From Lishizhenia tianjinensis (GTDB lineage: Bacteria > Bacteroidota > Bacteroidia > Flavobacteriales_D > Crocinitomicaceae), in contig CALQIX020000010.1 of NCBI GenBank assembly GCA_943330745.2, positions 46,560-110,559 of the forward strand: DNA of 64,000 bases, given 5' to 3'. The notes beneath the pieces were generated by a model that was not told the origin of the DNA, made no database searches, and saw nothing but the letters and a program-made list of their open reading frames with translations. Both the position numbers and the translations under genes were made by a program. Within the stretch, counting starts at the first letter, position 1, and each line of letters opens with the position of its first letter. Positions 35,547 through 45,458 of the stretch are shown piece after piece.

Positions 35547-36233
35547 ATGAGTGAATCACTCAAAATAGCAATTATTGGCGATTATAATTTTACTTATAAT
35601 TCCCATCAGGCGACAAATTTAGCGTTGGATCACGCGACTGATTTTTTAGATATAGAAACGAATTATTATTGGTTAAAACCCACCGAGGCAGTTCTGAACA
35701 AACCTATTTATTTTGAACAATACGATGGGATATTATTCGCTCCTGGTCCTTATCAGAATGGTTTTTACCTGAATGGCATAATCAGAACACTTGTTCAACA
35801 AAAAACTCCTTGTTTATTAACTGGTGAAGCATTTAAAGGATTTGTAGAAGTGCTAATTCAAATGTATCACTTGTATCAAAATGGAGAGAAATTAATCTCG
35901 GATAATCTAATTGAAGGTACTAATTTTGAAAAAATATCCATTGTGCCTCATTCAAAAGAAATTATTCAACTCTATGATAATTTTTCTACAATAGAATTGA
36001 GTTCTTCACGATACAGCTTGTACCCTCAATTAATTTCACAATTAACATCTGAAATTATTGATATAGAAGCTTGGAATCAATTTGAAGAACCAGAAATAAT
36101 TCGTTTGAAAAAACATTTGTATTTTGTAGCGTGTGGTTTTTGTCCTCAAATTTCTTCTACCCGAGAAATACCACATCCAATTATTTTTACTTTTCTAAAA
36201 AACGCACTGTCAAAGAGACTGATTATCTCTTAA
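35547..36233 (+). CDS. CTP synthase C-terminal (GATase)-like protein lacking catalytic residues
   Basis: 228 residues. LKIAIIGDYNFTYNSHQATN (5-24), YDGILFAPGP (59-68) and PHPIIFTFLKNAL (209-221) align with the glutaminase domain of CTP synthase (IAIVGDY, SHQA, YDGI.APG, HP...F). The catalytic positions are changed: the nucleophile loop TCGGFQ is TGEAFK (92-97, Cys to Gly), and FHPE is FCPQ (198-201, His to Cys and Glu to Gln). It therefore cannot hydrolyse glutamine by the normal route. The synthetase domain is absent. Free-standing relatives are annotated as CTP synthase C-terminal region-related proteins; role unknown. It shares the TTAA of its stop with the convergent outer-membrane gene. 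Confidence 0.8.
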   Translation: MSESLKIAIIGDYNFTYNSHQATNLALDHATDFLDIETNYYWLKPTEAVLNKPIYFEQYDGILFAPGPYQNGFYLNGIIRTLVQQKTPCLLTGEAFKGFVEVLIQMYHLYQNGEKLISDNLIEGTNFEKISIVPHSKEIIQLYDNFSTIELSSSRYSLYPQLISQLTSEIIDIEAWNQFEEPEIIRLKKHLYFVACGFCPQISSTREIPHPIIFTFLKNALSKRLIIS

Positions 36234-39200
36234 AATAAGGCACGTAATTCCATTCCACCTGTGTGAATGATTTTAGCATCGCCAGCTTTCCTTCCAGAAT
36301 ATTGAATGGATAATTGCAAGTTTTTTGATAGTACCCTTTGATAATTTAAACTCCAAACATAATTTCTACCTACTTTCAATCCTTCCATCATTTCATAGGA
36401 AATAGCCGTATTGGGATTGCCGTTATAAAAAATTGTAACCGTTTTTACATCTACTAACAAACTACCTTTCTGAGATTCATTGTATTTTAAGTTGATTGAT
36501 ATTTCATTAGAAGTACTTTTTTCATTTCCGAACAATGGGGAATTAGTTTTTTGATTGAATTGATAAATTCCACCAATTCGAAATATGGTATTTGGTTGAT
36601 AAGAAAAGTCGACTAATCCAGCATTTAACCTAATTTCATAATTGCGGTTTACCGTATAGTCTATTTCTGAGATCTTTAATCCATTGGTGAATTTGGTTAA
36701 AGCGGTGACGGACTTTGAAATATTCCAACGTGCAACAAATTCATGAATACGATTTTGTTTGGAATCAAATCCGGAGGCCAATAGTGTTTTTGAACGATTG
36801 TCTTGAAAGTTATACTCCATTCCAAAAATCGTTGAATTTCGATTGAAATAAAATGAATTGCGAATGCTAGAGGTAGCAGAAATCAAATTTGTATCACGAA
36901 TTTCTACTTGGAAGGGATTGAATAAATCCGTGTTTTTTGCATTCGCCGTTTTTTTCATTACGCGCATTCGGAATTGATTTGAAAATTTACCTAAATGCCT
37001 TACAAAACCAGTTTTTTTACTAAGTATTCTTTCTGGTCTAACAAATAAACTCCCATTAAATTCATTTGAATATGTTTTGGAATAATTCGAACTAGGAATA
37101 AAAATCCGAATATAGCTAGCTTGATCAATAAATTGGGCAATTTCAAATTCGTTCAAATCCTCAATCCCATCTAAATCATAATCAATCCAAGTATAAATTC
37201 CTTGTCCATCATTTACCTTTAGATATATAAAATCCTTCTTTTGCTCTAGACCGGATCCAATTTCATAAAATGTATTAAGCGTTACTACATTTTTCAAAAG
37301 TTTTGAATTATATTCTAATCTACCAATTAATGTGTTTTCAGGGAGTTGAGTTATTAGTGAACTATCCAAAATCTTCAAACTTCTTAGTCCAGAAATAAAA
37401 GCGAGTTGATTGTTTTTATTTTTTTTCAAATCAATTTCTACAGATGCCGTTGTTGCTTTTGCTGCTGCCTGTAGTGTATTTAACATAGGCCTCCAGTCAT
37501 AACGTTCACGATAAATGAATTTATATCCAATAGCCATTGAATCTGCCTGATTGATGGTAAATTGATAATCGTAAAATTGATAACTTGTTGAATTTAAAAG
37601 TGAATTCGTGGATTGAAAAATATTTCTTTCATGATCATCTTTGAAACTTAATTGAATCTTTCCAAAATTTCTTGTAATTGTAGCGCGGTGTCGCAAAAAA
37701 TCACTTTTTGTCAACCCCTTAGATTGTAAAAAGCTTCCATCCCAATTGAATCCCCATCCATTTTGTTTCCAATTGCCTTCTGTATTCAAACGATTTCCTT
37801 GAAATTGATTACCAATTGAAAATCGCTGAAAATCAATTTTCATTTTTCCATTTCTTTTACTAATCATACTATTTTCTATTGTGAAAAATGATTGGTTTCC
37901 AGCGTAATTCAAGTTTCGAATGTTCCAATCTCGATCAAATTCCACTTTTCTAAATTGCTCAATTGGTTCAAAGGTTTGACTCAAGTATTCAAAATTGATT
38001 GCATTTTCATATTGAATTAATTTGGTGGAATCCTTCGTTAAATTGAACTTGTTTTTCCAATTTATTTTACCTGCAAATCCCAAATTATCTGTGTTACCAA
38101 TAGATGAAAATGTATTTTTGTCAATATTTGAGAATGCCATCTCTGAAAGAATAATTGACTTTTTTGTAAGCATGTATTGAAACCCTGAGGAGACAAATTG
38201 TTTTTTCTTAGGTGTTGAAATTAATCTAGAAGGCGAATAGTCACCTTGAGGAATCCCAGCAATTGGCTGAACCCATTTATACACTTTACCAAAAGCTATT
38301 TGTTGTTCCAAAATATAATTCCCTTGGTTTTGTCCTACGTTTATAAATGTCGCTGTATATTTTGCAGAATCTGCTTGTGATGAAAAAACAAGAACGGAAT
38401 CAAAGCCTAATGAATCTATCATTTTATAATGAATTTGATTGGGCGAGTAACCTACCGAATCTATACTTGAAAGCTGAGCCAAGTTTAAATCATCTCCAAT
38501 TGTAGATAAAAAGTTCTTTTGACCAGCAGTTAATTTTTGTTGCAAGCTTTGATTTTTTGCATCTTGCTCTGAGTAAAGATTCATCCAAAATTTTAATTTT
38601 TTAGATTGATAGGAAGTTGCACTTTGAACCAAAGAACGAGCAAAATTTTGATCGGAATACTGAAATTCAATCACTATTCTTGAGTCTTTGGTGATTAGGT
38701 TGCGAGAGGTGAAAATAACTTCGGATGTGTTGTAATCAATAGTGTAATCAAACTCTTGACCGCGTTCAAGTAATTTCCCGTCAATAAATACGCGTTCAGT
38801 TCCTGCCAAAATAATAATAAAAGGCTCATTTTCAGATCCTTTTAATCGATATGGTCCTTGATTTGATTCAATTCCTTGAATAATTTGTCGATTGAATTTC
38901 CCTTTAGATAAAGCACCGCTCACTTGAGTGAACCAGGTGTTGTTTTTTTTCGTTCGGAAGGTACTACTTGTTGTAAGTCCCTGTGCTCGCTTTCGATAAT
39001 TTAAAAAGTATCCTTCCGGTTTATTTAACCAAAAATCACCAGCAATGACTTTAAAGTCATCCGAAAAAATTTGAATGTAAAGCTGATCAAATTCCTGTAA
39101 TTTATTTGTTGTTCCATCGGGTTGAATTGGAATGTTTGCATCCGAAACTGAAGCTAGTAATTTCAATTTTGGAGAAATTTGTCCAGATAATTCTAAATTT

Positions 39201-39673
39201 AACGATGAGTTTATTCCTAAATCTTGGTTATTCCCAAATGAAACTCCGCGAGAAATACTTCCTTGTTTGTTTATTTCTGATCCGCCAAAGACATCATCAA
39301 CAGTATATGTTTGCTGAATTAAAAATCGCTCTCTATCACTTTCTATTTCATTAAAAAGAATCGTTGTATCTCTTTTTTTGTAAGGTTTTGATAAGTCAAA
39401 AGGAAAAACACGGTAATTAATTTCTATCGAATCAGTCGGCAATGAATAAAATTGAATTGTTGATTTAGCGAAATCCAACGAATATTTCTCTGCTGGAATT
39501 AAAACTCCACGACATAGTACGCCAAAAGAGGATGGATAAACGCTAAGCGTGTCAAAATCTATGAGTAAATCAGTTGGATTAATTTTTAATGTTCTATAGG
39601 AATTTGTTTGGCCAATCGTAAATTGAGCAAACAATGAAAATACAATAAACACAACTACTTGTCGCAAAAGCAT
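36230..39673 (-). CDS. Large outer-membrane beta-barrel protein
   Basis: 1147 residues from ATG 39673. An upstream in-frame GTG (39679) coincides with the last base of a TATCTTCG promoter element, so the ATG is preferred. A signal peptide ends near FTIGQT. After an N-terminal beta domain come motifs SRGVSFGNNQDLGINSSLNL, LQEFDQLYIQIF and VIAGDFWL, then alternating beta strands to the C-terminus (MELRALF, terminal aromatic). A DYDLDGIEDLNEFEIA segment (about residue 845) is Ca-binding-like and reminiscent of a motif in SprA, the T9SS translocon, but this protein is half that size and is not SprA. Known as a hypothetical family in Bacteroidota. Confidence 0.8.
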   Translation of the reverse strand: MLLRQVVVFIVFSLFAQFTIGQTNSYRTLKINPTDLLIDFDTLSVYPSSFGVLCRGVLIPAEKYSLDFAKSTIQFYSLPTDSIEINYRVFPFDLSKPYKKRDTTILFNEIESDRERFLIQQTYTVDDVFGGSEINKQGSISRGVSFGNNQDLGINSSLNLELSGQISPKLKLLASVSDANIPIQPDGTTNKLQEFDQLYIQIFSDDFKVIAGDFWLNKPEGYFLNYRKRAQGLTTSSTFRTKKNNTWFTQVSGALSKGKFNRQIIQGIESNQGPYRLKGSENEPFIIILAGTERVFIDGKLLERGQEFDYTIDYNTSEVIFTSRNLITKDSRIVIEFQYSDQNFARSLVQSATSYQSKKLKFWMNLYSEQDAKNQSLQQKLTAGQKNFLSTIGDDLNLAQLSSIDSVGYSPNQIHYKMIDSLGFDSVLVFSSQADSAKYTATFINVGQNQGNYILEQQIAFGKVYKWVQPIAGIPQGDYSPSRLISTPKKKQFVSSGFQYMLTKKSIILSEMAFSNIDKNTFSSIGNTDNLGFAGKINWKNKFNLTKDSTKLIQYENAINFEYLSQTFEPIEQFRKVEFDRDWNIRNLNYAGNQSFFTIENSMISKRNGKMKIDFQRFSIGNQFQGNRLNTEGNWKQNGWGFNWDGSFLQSKGLTKSDFLRHRATITRNFGKIQLSFKDDHERNIFQSTNSLLNSTSYQFYDYQFTINQADSMAIGYKFIYRERYDWRPMLNTLQAAAKATTASVEIDLKKNKNNQLAFISGLRSLKILDSSLITQLPENTLIGRLEYNSKLLKNVVTLNTFYEIGSGLEQKKDFIYLKVNDGQGIYTWIDYDLDGIEDLNEFEIAQFIDQASYIRIFIPSSNYSKTYSNEFNGSLFVRPERILSKKTGFVRHLGKFSNQFRMRVMKKTANAKNTDLFNPFQVEIRDTNLISATSSIRNSFYFNRNSTIFGMEYNFQDNRSKTLLASGFDSKQNRIHEFVARWNISKSVTALTKFTNGLKISEIDYTVNRNYEIRLNAGLVDFSYQPNTIFRIGGIYQFNQKTNSPLFGNEKSTSNEISINLKYNESQKGSLLVDVKTVTIFYNGNPNTAISYEMMEGLKVGRNYVWSLNYQRVLSKNLQLSIQYSGRKAGDAKIIHTGGMELRALF

Positions 39674-39678
39674 ATGCA

Positions 39679-39686
39679 CGAAGATA
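39679..39686 (-). promoter_or_regulatory. Promoter -7 element (TTCG variant) abutting the outer-membrane gene start
   Basis: TATCTTCG on the minus strand, five bases before ATG 39673. Supports the ATG as start and predicts a near-leaderless mRNA. Confidence 0.4.
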
Positions 39687-39877
39687 CAACCTTAGTTTGA
39701 ACAGACTTATTCGGTTTTTATTTTATTTGAATTGTTTTTAGATTTTAATTTTTAGTATTTTTACAAGTAATCAACATGATTTTCATAGAGAAAAATTATT
39801 TTTTGTTCATTTTTAGTTACAAAAATCATTGTTTGGATTCAAACTACATGTAAAATTGAATTAGGTAGATTAAGTAA

Positions 39878-40423
39878 ATGAAAAAATCAACGGATTATTT
39901 TTTGAGTAAACACTGTATTTCTCTTTGCTTCATTTTTCTTTGTTCCATTTTTCAAGCACACGATTCCTATTTTTCTTTTGCGGAAATTGAATACATTGAG
40001 GCAAAGTCAAAAGTTGAAATTACATTAGTGATTACTTCTCACGATTTTGAAGATTACCTGCTCAAATCAAAAAAGATTTCCTCCCCCCTTGAGAATGCCT
40101 TAACAGATTCGCTAGAATCAACGATAATTTGTAAAGAAATTCAAAGTCATTTTATATTGAAGTCAGCTTTAAATTCATCTGATTTTTCTGCTAAAGCATT
40201 TAACCTGATATATGAAGGGTATCTACTAAGGCTGAATGGAGAGATTGAATTTTATTTTTCTGCCAATAAAGTGACTATACAAAATGGTATTTCCATTCAA
40301 TTTGATTTAATGATGGATTATTTCCCTTTACAACAGAATAAAATTACATTTACCTACCTAGATAACAAAAGAACCTGTGTTTTTTTACCTAATTCACGCA
40401 ATCAGTTTATAGAAATTAACTAA
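39878..40423 (+). CDS. DUF6702 family protein
   Basis: 181 residues. A hydrophobic N-terminal segment (about 12-30) ending in FQAHDSYFSFAEIEY looks like a signal peptide followed by the opening of DUF6702, in which a His-containing strand precedes an immunoglobulin-like domain. In Bacteroidota this family is often found next to an M1 peptidase gene, as here (three bases before the M1 gene). The role is unknown; it may assist the peptidase. The family call rests on size, opening motif and neighbour. Confidence 0.7.
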   Translation: MKKSTDYFLSKHCISLCFIFLCSIFQAHDSYFSFAEIEYIEAKSKVEITLVITSHDFEDYLLKSKKISSPLENALTDSLESTIICKEIQSHFILKSALNSSDFSAKAFNLIYEGYLLRLNGEIEFYFSANKVTIQNGISIQFDLMMDYFPLQQNKITFTYLDNKRTCVFLPNSRNQFIEIN

Positions 40424-40426
40424 ATT

Positions 40427-42730
40427 ATGAATACAAAATCATTCCTTTTTCTCTTTTCAGTAATTGTACCGATATTCCTTTTTTCTCAAAAGAAATTTGC
40501 TCAGTTAGATCACGAATTACCAACTGCAAATACATATAGAACAGCCTCGGGAGCTCCTGGTCATGAGTATTACCAGCAAAAGGCAGACTATAAAATGAAA
40601 ATAACCATTGATGACAAGTCTCAGAAGTTGTATGGGGTTGAAACAATAACATATACCAATAATTCACCAGATAAACTTGCTTATTTATGGCTTCAATTAG
40701 ATCAAAATTATTTAAATAAAAATTCAGATTCTAAATTAATTGAAATTGAAAAAATGGAAGATTTTAGATCCATCGATGATATTAAAAAACGGATGTTTTT
40801 TTACGATGGTGGATTTAAAATTGAAGAAATAAAAAGTCTTACAGGTGGAAAAATGAACTATTCAATCAATAAAACGATGATGAGAATTGATTTGGATAAA
40901 CCTTTATTACCAAATACAAGTATTTCATTTCAAATTAGTTGGTGGTACAATATCAATGATAGAATGGCTGTAGGTGGTAGATCTGGATATGAGCATTTCC
41001 CTAAAGAGGATAATTATTTATATACAATCGCGCAGCATTTCCCAAGAATGTGTGTCTATAATGATGTTACGGGTTGGCAAAACAAACAATTTTTAGGGAG
41101 AGGAGAATTTACATTGCCTTTTGGTGATTACGAAGTTTCAATTACTGTTCCTGCTGATCACGTTGTGGCGGCAACTGGCGAATGTCAAAATTATTCTACC
41201 GTATTAACAGCAGATCAACGTTCACGATTGGATCAAGCCAGAAAATCAGATGCACCTATTTTAATAATCACTCAAAAAGAAGCTGAATTAGCTGAGAAGA
41301 ATAAATTAACGAATACAAAAACTTGGATTTTCAAAGCAGTAAATGTCCGCGATTTTGCATTTGCTTCATCACGAAAATTTATGTGGGACGCTCAAAATGT
41401 AAAGATAGGAGAGAAAAATGTACTTTGTATGTCTTATTATCCCAAAGAAGGAAATCCTTTGTGGGAAAGGTATTCAACGAAATTGGTGGCTCACACTATT
41501 AAAACATACTCTAAGTACACAACTAATTACACATACCCTGTTGCTATTTCTGTTCACTCAAAATCGATAGGAATGGAATATCCTATGATTTGTTTCAATG
41601 GTGGACGTCCTGAGGAAGATGGCACTTACACGGAAAATGAAAAATATGGGATGTGGGGAGTTATAATTCATGAAGTCGGTCATAATTTTTTTCCAATGAT
41701 TATCAATTCTGATGAACGTCAATGGACATGGATGGACGAAGGATTAAATACATTTGTACAATATTTAACGGAGCAAGAGTGGGAGAGAGGCTATCCTTCT
41801 AGAAGAGGACCTGCACACCTAATTGCCGATTACATGCGCGGAGATAAAAAAACTATTTCACCAATCATGACAAATTCTGAATCTCTTTTTCAATTTGGAA
41901 ATAATGCATACGGAAAACCCGCAACTGCATTGAATATTTTAAGGGAAACGATAATGGGACGTGAATTGTTTGATTTTGCTTTCAAGACGTATTGTGAGCG
42001 ATGGAAATTTAAACATCCTTCACCAGCTGATTTTTTTAGATCCATGGAAGATGCATCAGCAGTTGACTTGGATTGGTTTTGGAGAGGCTGGTTTTATGGG
42101 ACCGATCCCGTGGATATTTCTATCGATGACGTGAAATGGTATCAATTGAATACTCAAAATCCTGTAATTGAAAAAGGAGTTAAAAAAATAGAAAATGAAT
42201 CGAAAGATGTTCACATTGGAGTAGAACGAAATAAAAATAGTATACAACAAACGGTTAATGAAAAAGATAATTCAATTGATGATTTTTACGCAAAACGTAA
42301 TATTTATTTCGTAGACACATTAGATAAAGTTGAATATGCCACATTTTTAAATAAAATTGATAAAAAAGACCTAGAAGTTTTAAATTCTAACAAGCATTTT
42401 TATGAAATTGTATTTAAGAACATCGGTGGATTAGTAATGCCACTAATTATTGAATTTACCTTTATTGATGATTCAAAGGAAGTTGTCCGCATTCCAGCAG
42501 AAATCTGGAGAATGTACGAAGATCAAGTGTCAAAAGTCTTTATTTTTAACAAGCAGGTAAAATCAATTCGTTTGGACCCTTTTTTAGAAACGGCTGATAC
42601 TGATTTAATTAATAACTCGTGGCCTCAAATAGCAGTACCATCTAGGTTTCAATTATTTAAACAACAGCAGTCGGTCCGTGAAAACCCTATGCAACGAAAT
42701 AAAAGAGTTGATGAACTAAATAAAAATTAG
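40427..42730 (+). CDS. M1 family metallopeptidase
   Basis: 767 residues with a signal peptide (about 1-20). Zinc ligands H415 and H419 with E416 in HEVGH, and E438 in WMDEGLN 18 residues later, form the gluzincin active site. The N-terminal beta domain (DYKMKITIDDKSQKLYG) precedes it. Probably a periplasmic or outer-membrane aminopeptidase-like enzyme. The substrate-recognition GxMEN motif is replaced by SIGMEYPM, as in this branch of the family. Co-transcribed with DUF6702. Confidence 0.92.
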   Translation: MNTKSFLFLFSVIVPIFLFSQKKFAQLDHELPTANTYRTASGAPGHEYYQQKADYKMKITIDDKSQKLYGVETITYTNNSPDKLAYLWLQLDQNYLNKNSDSKLIEIEKMEDFRSIDDIKKRMFFYDGGFKIEEIKSLTGGKMNYSINKTMMRIDLDKPLLPNTSISFQISWWYNINDRMAVGGRSGYEHFPKEDNYLYTIAQHFPRMCVYNDVTGWQNKQFLGRGEFTLPFGDYEVSITVPADHVVAATGECQNYSTVLTADQRSRLDQARKSDAPILIITQKEAELAEKNKLTNTKTWIFKAVNVRDFAFASSRKFMWDAQNVKIGEKNVLCMSYYPKEGNPLWERYSTKLVAHTIKTYSKYTTNYTYPVAISVHSKSIGMEYPMICFNGGRPEEDGTYTENEKYGMWGVIIHEVGHNFFPMIINSDERQWTWMDEGLNTFVQYLTEQEWERGYPSRRGPAHLIADYMRGDKKTISPIMTNSESLFQFGNNAYGKPATALNILRETIMGRELFDFAFKTYCERWKFKHPSPADFFRSMEDASAVDLDWFWRGWFYGTDPVDISIDDVKWYQLNTQNPVIEKGVKKIENESKDVHIGVERNKNSIQQTVNEKDNSIDDFYAKRNIYFVDTLDKVEYATFLNKIDKKDLEVLNSNKHFYEIVFKNIGGLVMPLIIEFTFIDDSKEVVRIPAEIWRMYEDQVSKVFIFNKQVKSIRLDPFLETADTDLINNSWPQIAVPSRFQLFKQQQSVRENPMQRNKRVDELNKN

Positions 42731-42782
42731 TATCTTTAAGCGTTTTAATTGGTTAACAGGTTCTTTTTCAACTTACTGAACA

Positions 42783-45425
42783 ATGAAGAAACTTATTTTT
42801 AAGTTCATTTTGTTTTTATTATTAATCCCTACATGCAATGTTTATTCGCAAGGAGATGATTGTATAAATGCAACTCAGCTGACTAATGTTAGCAATTATT
42901 GTTCTGGAAATGCATTTTATACAAATGTGAACTCAACCGCTAGTGGGTTTGCACAGGCAACTTGTATTACAGGAGCTGCTACCGAGGATGTATGGTTTTC
43001 ATTTACGGCAATTGGAACTGATGTTTTAATTTCAGCCTCTGGTATTGGAGCGGGTGGTACTATGAATCGACCAAGAATAGCTATTTATTCAGGAAATTGT
43101 GCTACAACGATCAATCAATTAGGTTGTGCGAACGGTACTGCGGGTTCTGGTGTTACTCAACTTTATCAATCTGCATTAACTCCAGGAACCATTTATTATG
43201 TTAGAATAAGTACACTTACCAATAATGAAGGTACTTTTGAATTGTGTTTAAATAACTATACTCCTGCATCGAATGCTGGTGCTGATTGTGGGGGAGCCTC
43301 ATATTTATGTAGCAACAACCCTGTTAGCGTTGGTGTATTAAGTGGTGGCGGTCAAAATACGGATGAACCTGAAGCATCCTCCTGTATGGAAGTACCCGGT
43401 GCGGATGAAGGAAATTCTTCATGGTTTACATTTACATGTGGAACACCAGGAGCTTTGACTTTTAACATTATTCCCGTAAACCAAAATGATGATATCGATT
43501 TTATGGTCTTCCAACTTAATGGAACAAATCCATGTGGAGCGCGAACGGTAATTCGATGTAATGCATCCGCTTTTTTAAATCCAAATGGAGCTGTTGGTTT
43601 GAACTTAACCGATACCGATGTTTCAGAGATGCCTGGAGTAAATCCCGGAAATAATTCATATTGCCAATTCGTGAACATGACTGCTGGTACGAGTTATGCA
43701 ATACTAGTCAACAACTTTAGTACTTCAGGTGGATTTACACTTAGTTTCGGAACTGGTGCTGGTACAGGGACATTTTTAGGGCCTAATCCCGTTATTACGG
43801 CAAATCCAACAACTATTTGTGCAGGGGAAACAGTAACTTTTGATGCATTAAATTCGACAAATGTTGCTGCTAATGGCTATAGTTGGAATTTTAATAATGG
43901 CGGATCACCAACTTCTGCCTCTGGTATTGGTCCACATTCTATAACATATGCTAATCTCGGAGTATATACTGCGATTTTGAATGGAACAAATACCGCAGGA
44001 TGTTCAGATGTTGCTTTTGTAACAATTAATGTAACTGCGCCGGTTCTTCCCACTTTTAATCAAATTTCACCAATTTGTGTGGGAGGAACGATTAATCTAC
44101 CTTCTCTTTCGATCAATAATATATCGGGTATATGGAGCCCAGCAATTGATAACACAACCACAACGACCTATACTTTTACTCCAAACTTATCTGAATGTGC
44201 TCTTCCAACTACAATGACTATTGTTGTTAATCCGGGACAAACAATTACACAAGGAATAGATATAACGAATTGTGTAAATGTACCTATTCCAACACTATCC
44301 TTTACTTTTGGGGGAACAGCATCAGGTGCAATAGCAACTGGTATTCCTGTTGGATTAACCTCTCAAATTTTAGGTTCAAATTTGTTGATAAACGGAACAC
44401 CTACTACAATTGGTGTTTATCCATATACTGTTACTACAACTGGAATTAATTGTTCAGTAGTAAATACAACTGGTATTATAACAATTACGAATTCAATTGT
44501 ACCCATTTTCAGTTCAATAGGACCATTTTGCCAAAATAGCTCGGCTACCGTTTTACCTTTGATATCTAATAATTCCCCATCGATAACAGGAACGTGGAAT
44601 CCTTTATCCATAAATACAAGCACTGTTGGAATTCAGACACTTACATTCAATCCAGATCCAAATCAATGTGCTAGTTTGACTACTATTGATATAGAAATCA
44701 CACCTTTAGAATTACCAACCTTTCCAACATTTGGTCCATTTTGTGTAAATGAAACGATCAATCAAGCTACTTTACCACAGTCGTCTAATGAAGGTGTTAT
44801 TGGAACTTGGAATCCATCAACTATCTCAACTACAGTTTCAGGTATATCAACATATCTTTTTACTCCAAATGTGAACCAGTGTTCAACTGTCGCATCTTTA
44901 TCAGTTGTAGTTAATGATCCTATATCTCCATCGTTTAACCAACTTGGCCCATATACACAAAACGCAATACCAGGAGTTTTACCCAATCAATCCAATGATA
45001 ATCCTAGTATTTCCGGATCTTGGTCTCCGACTATAATAGAAACGAGTGCTACAGGTCAATTTACCTTTACTTTTACCCCAGATCCCAATTCATGTGCTAT
45101 TCCAGTAACAATGGATGTAGCCATACAAGATGAAACAGTTTTTTATGTACCGAATTCATTTACACCAGATCAAGATGAACACAATCAAATGTGGGGACCA
45201 ATTTTCACCCAAGGATATGACCCCTATAATTTTGAATTGAGAATTTTCAATAGATGGGGTGAAACAATTTGGTTAAGTTACAACGCAGATGCAAAATGGG
45301 ATGGCTCCTACGGAAACAATGGTCTACCTGTTCCCCAAGGGATTTATACGTACAAGATAGTCTATAAAATCAAAGACATAGATAAACGAATTACACTTAC
45401 TGGACATATAAATTTAATTCGATAA
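42783..45425 (+). CDS. Secreted repeat protein with T9SS type B (gliding-motility-associated) C-terminal domain
   Basis: 880 residues with a signal peptide (residues 1-22). Two N-terminal jelly-roll-type modules (about 25-170 and 175-330, with WFSFTA and WFTFTC) are followed by a PKD-like domain (about 340-420), four Ig-like repeats and a type B sorting domain (FYVPNSFTPDQDEHN, RIFNRWGETIW, WDGSYGNNG, GIYTYKIVYK). Type B proteins are exported by the T9SS and anchored or released at the surface, frequently as adhesins. A TATCTTTA element at 42731-42738 may be the promoter. Confidence 0.92.
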   Translation: MKKLIFKFILFLLLIPTCNVYSQGDDCINATQLTNVSNYCSGNAFYTNVNSTASGFAQATCITGAATEDVWFSFTAIGTDVLISASGIGAGGTMNRPRIAIYSGNCATTINQLGCANGTAGSGVTQLYQSALTPGTIYYVRISTLTNNEGTFELCLNNYTPASNAGADCGGASYLCSNNPVSVGVLSGGGQNTDEPEASSCMEVPGADEGNSSWFTFTCGTPGALTFNIIPVNQNDDIDFMVFQLNGTNPCGARTVIRCNASAFLNPNGAVGLNLTDTDVSEMPGVNPGNNSYCQFVNMTAGTSYAILVNNFSTSGGFTLSFGTGAGTGTFLGPNPVITANPTTICAGETVTFDALNSTNVAANGYSWNFNNGGSPTSASGIGPHSITYANLGVYTAILNGTNTAGCSDVAFVTINVTAPVLPTFNQISPICVGGTINLPSLSINNISGIWSPAIDNTTTTTYTFTPNLSECALPTTMTIVVNPGQTITQGIDITNCVNVPIPTLSFTFGGTASGAIATGIPVGLTSQILGSNLLINGTPTTIGVYPYTVTTTGINCSVVNTTGIITITNSIVPIFSSIGPFCQNSSATVLPLISNNSPSITGTWNPLSINTSTVGIQTLTFNPDPNQCASLTTIDIEITPLELPTFPTFGPFCVNETINQATLPQSSNEGVIGTWNPSTISTTVSGISTYLFTPNVNQCSTVASLSVVVNDPISPSFNQLGPYTQNAIPGVLPNQSNDNPSISGSWSPTIIETSATGQFTFTFTPDPNSCAIPVTMDVAIQDETVFYVPNSFTPDQDEHNQMWGPIFTQGYDPYNFELRIFNRWGETIWLSYNADAKWDGSYGNNGLPVPQGIYTYKIVYKIKDIDKRITLTGHINLIR
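44041..45135 (+). repeat. Four homologous Ig-like modules in the type B protein
   Basis: Units of about 70 residues begin near 44041, 44497, 44710 and 44920, each opening with a PxFxxxxP(I/F/Y) core, a Cys, LP or L(P/Q)xxS, a GxW(S/N)P motif and a (F/Y)TFTPdxnxCa ending. The first and second are separated by an unrelated Ig-like domain. Units 2-4 are contiguous, consistent with tandem duplication. Confidence 0.75.
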
Positions 45426-45458
45426 AATATAGTTTTCTTCTTGTTTTACTTAATCTAT

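Noticed and set aside
39830..39850. Short palindrome GTTTG-GATT-CAAAC upstream of the DUF6702 gene
   Set aside because: Five-base arms are expected by chance, and no second copy is seen.
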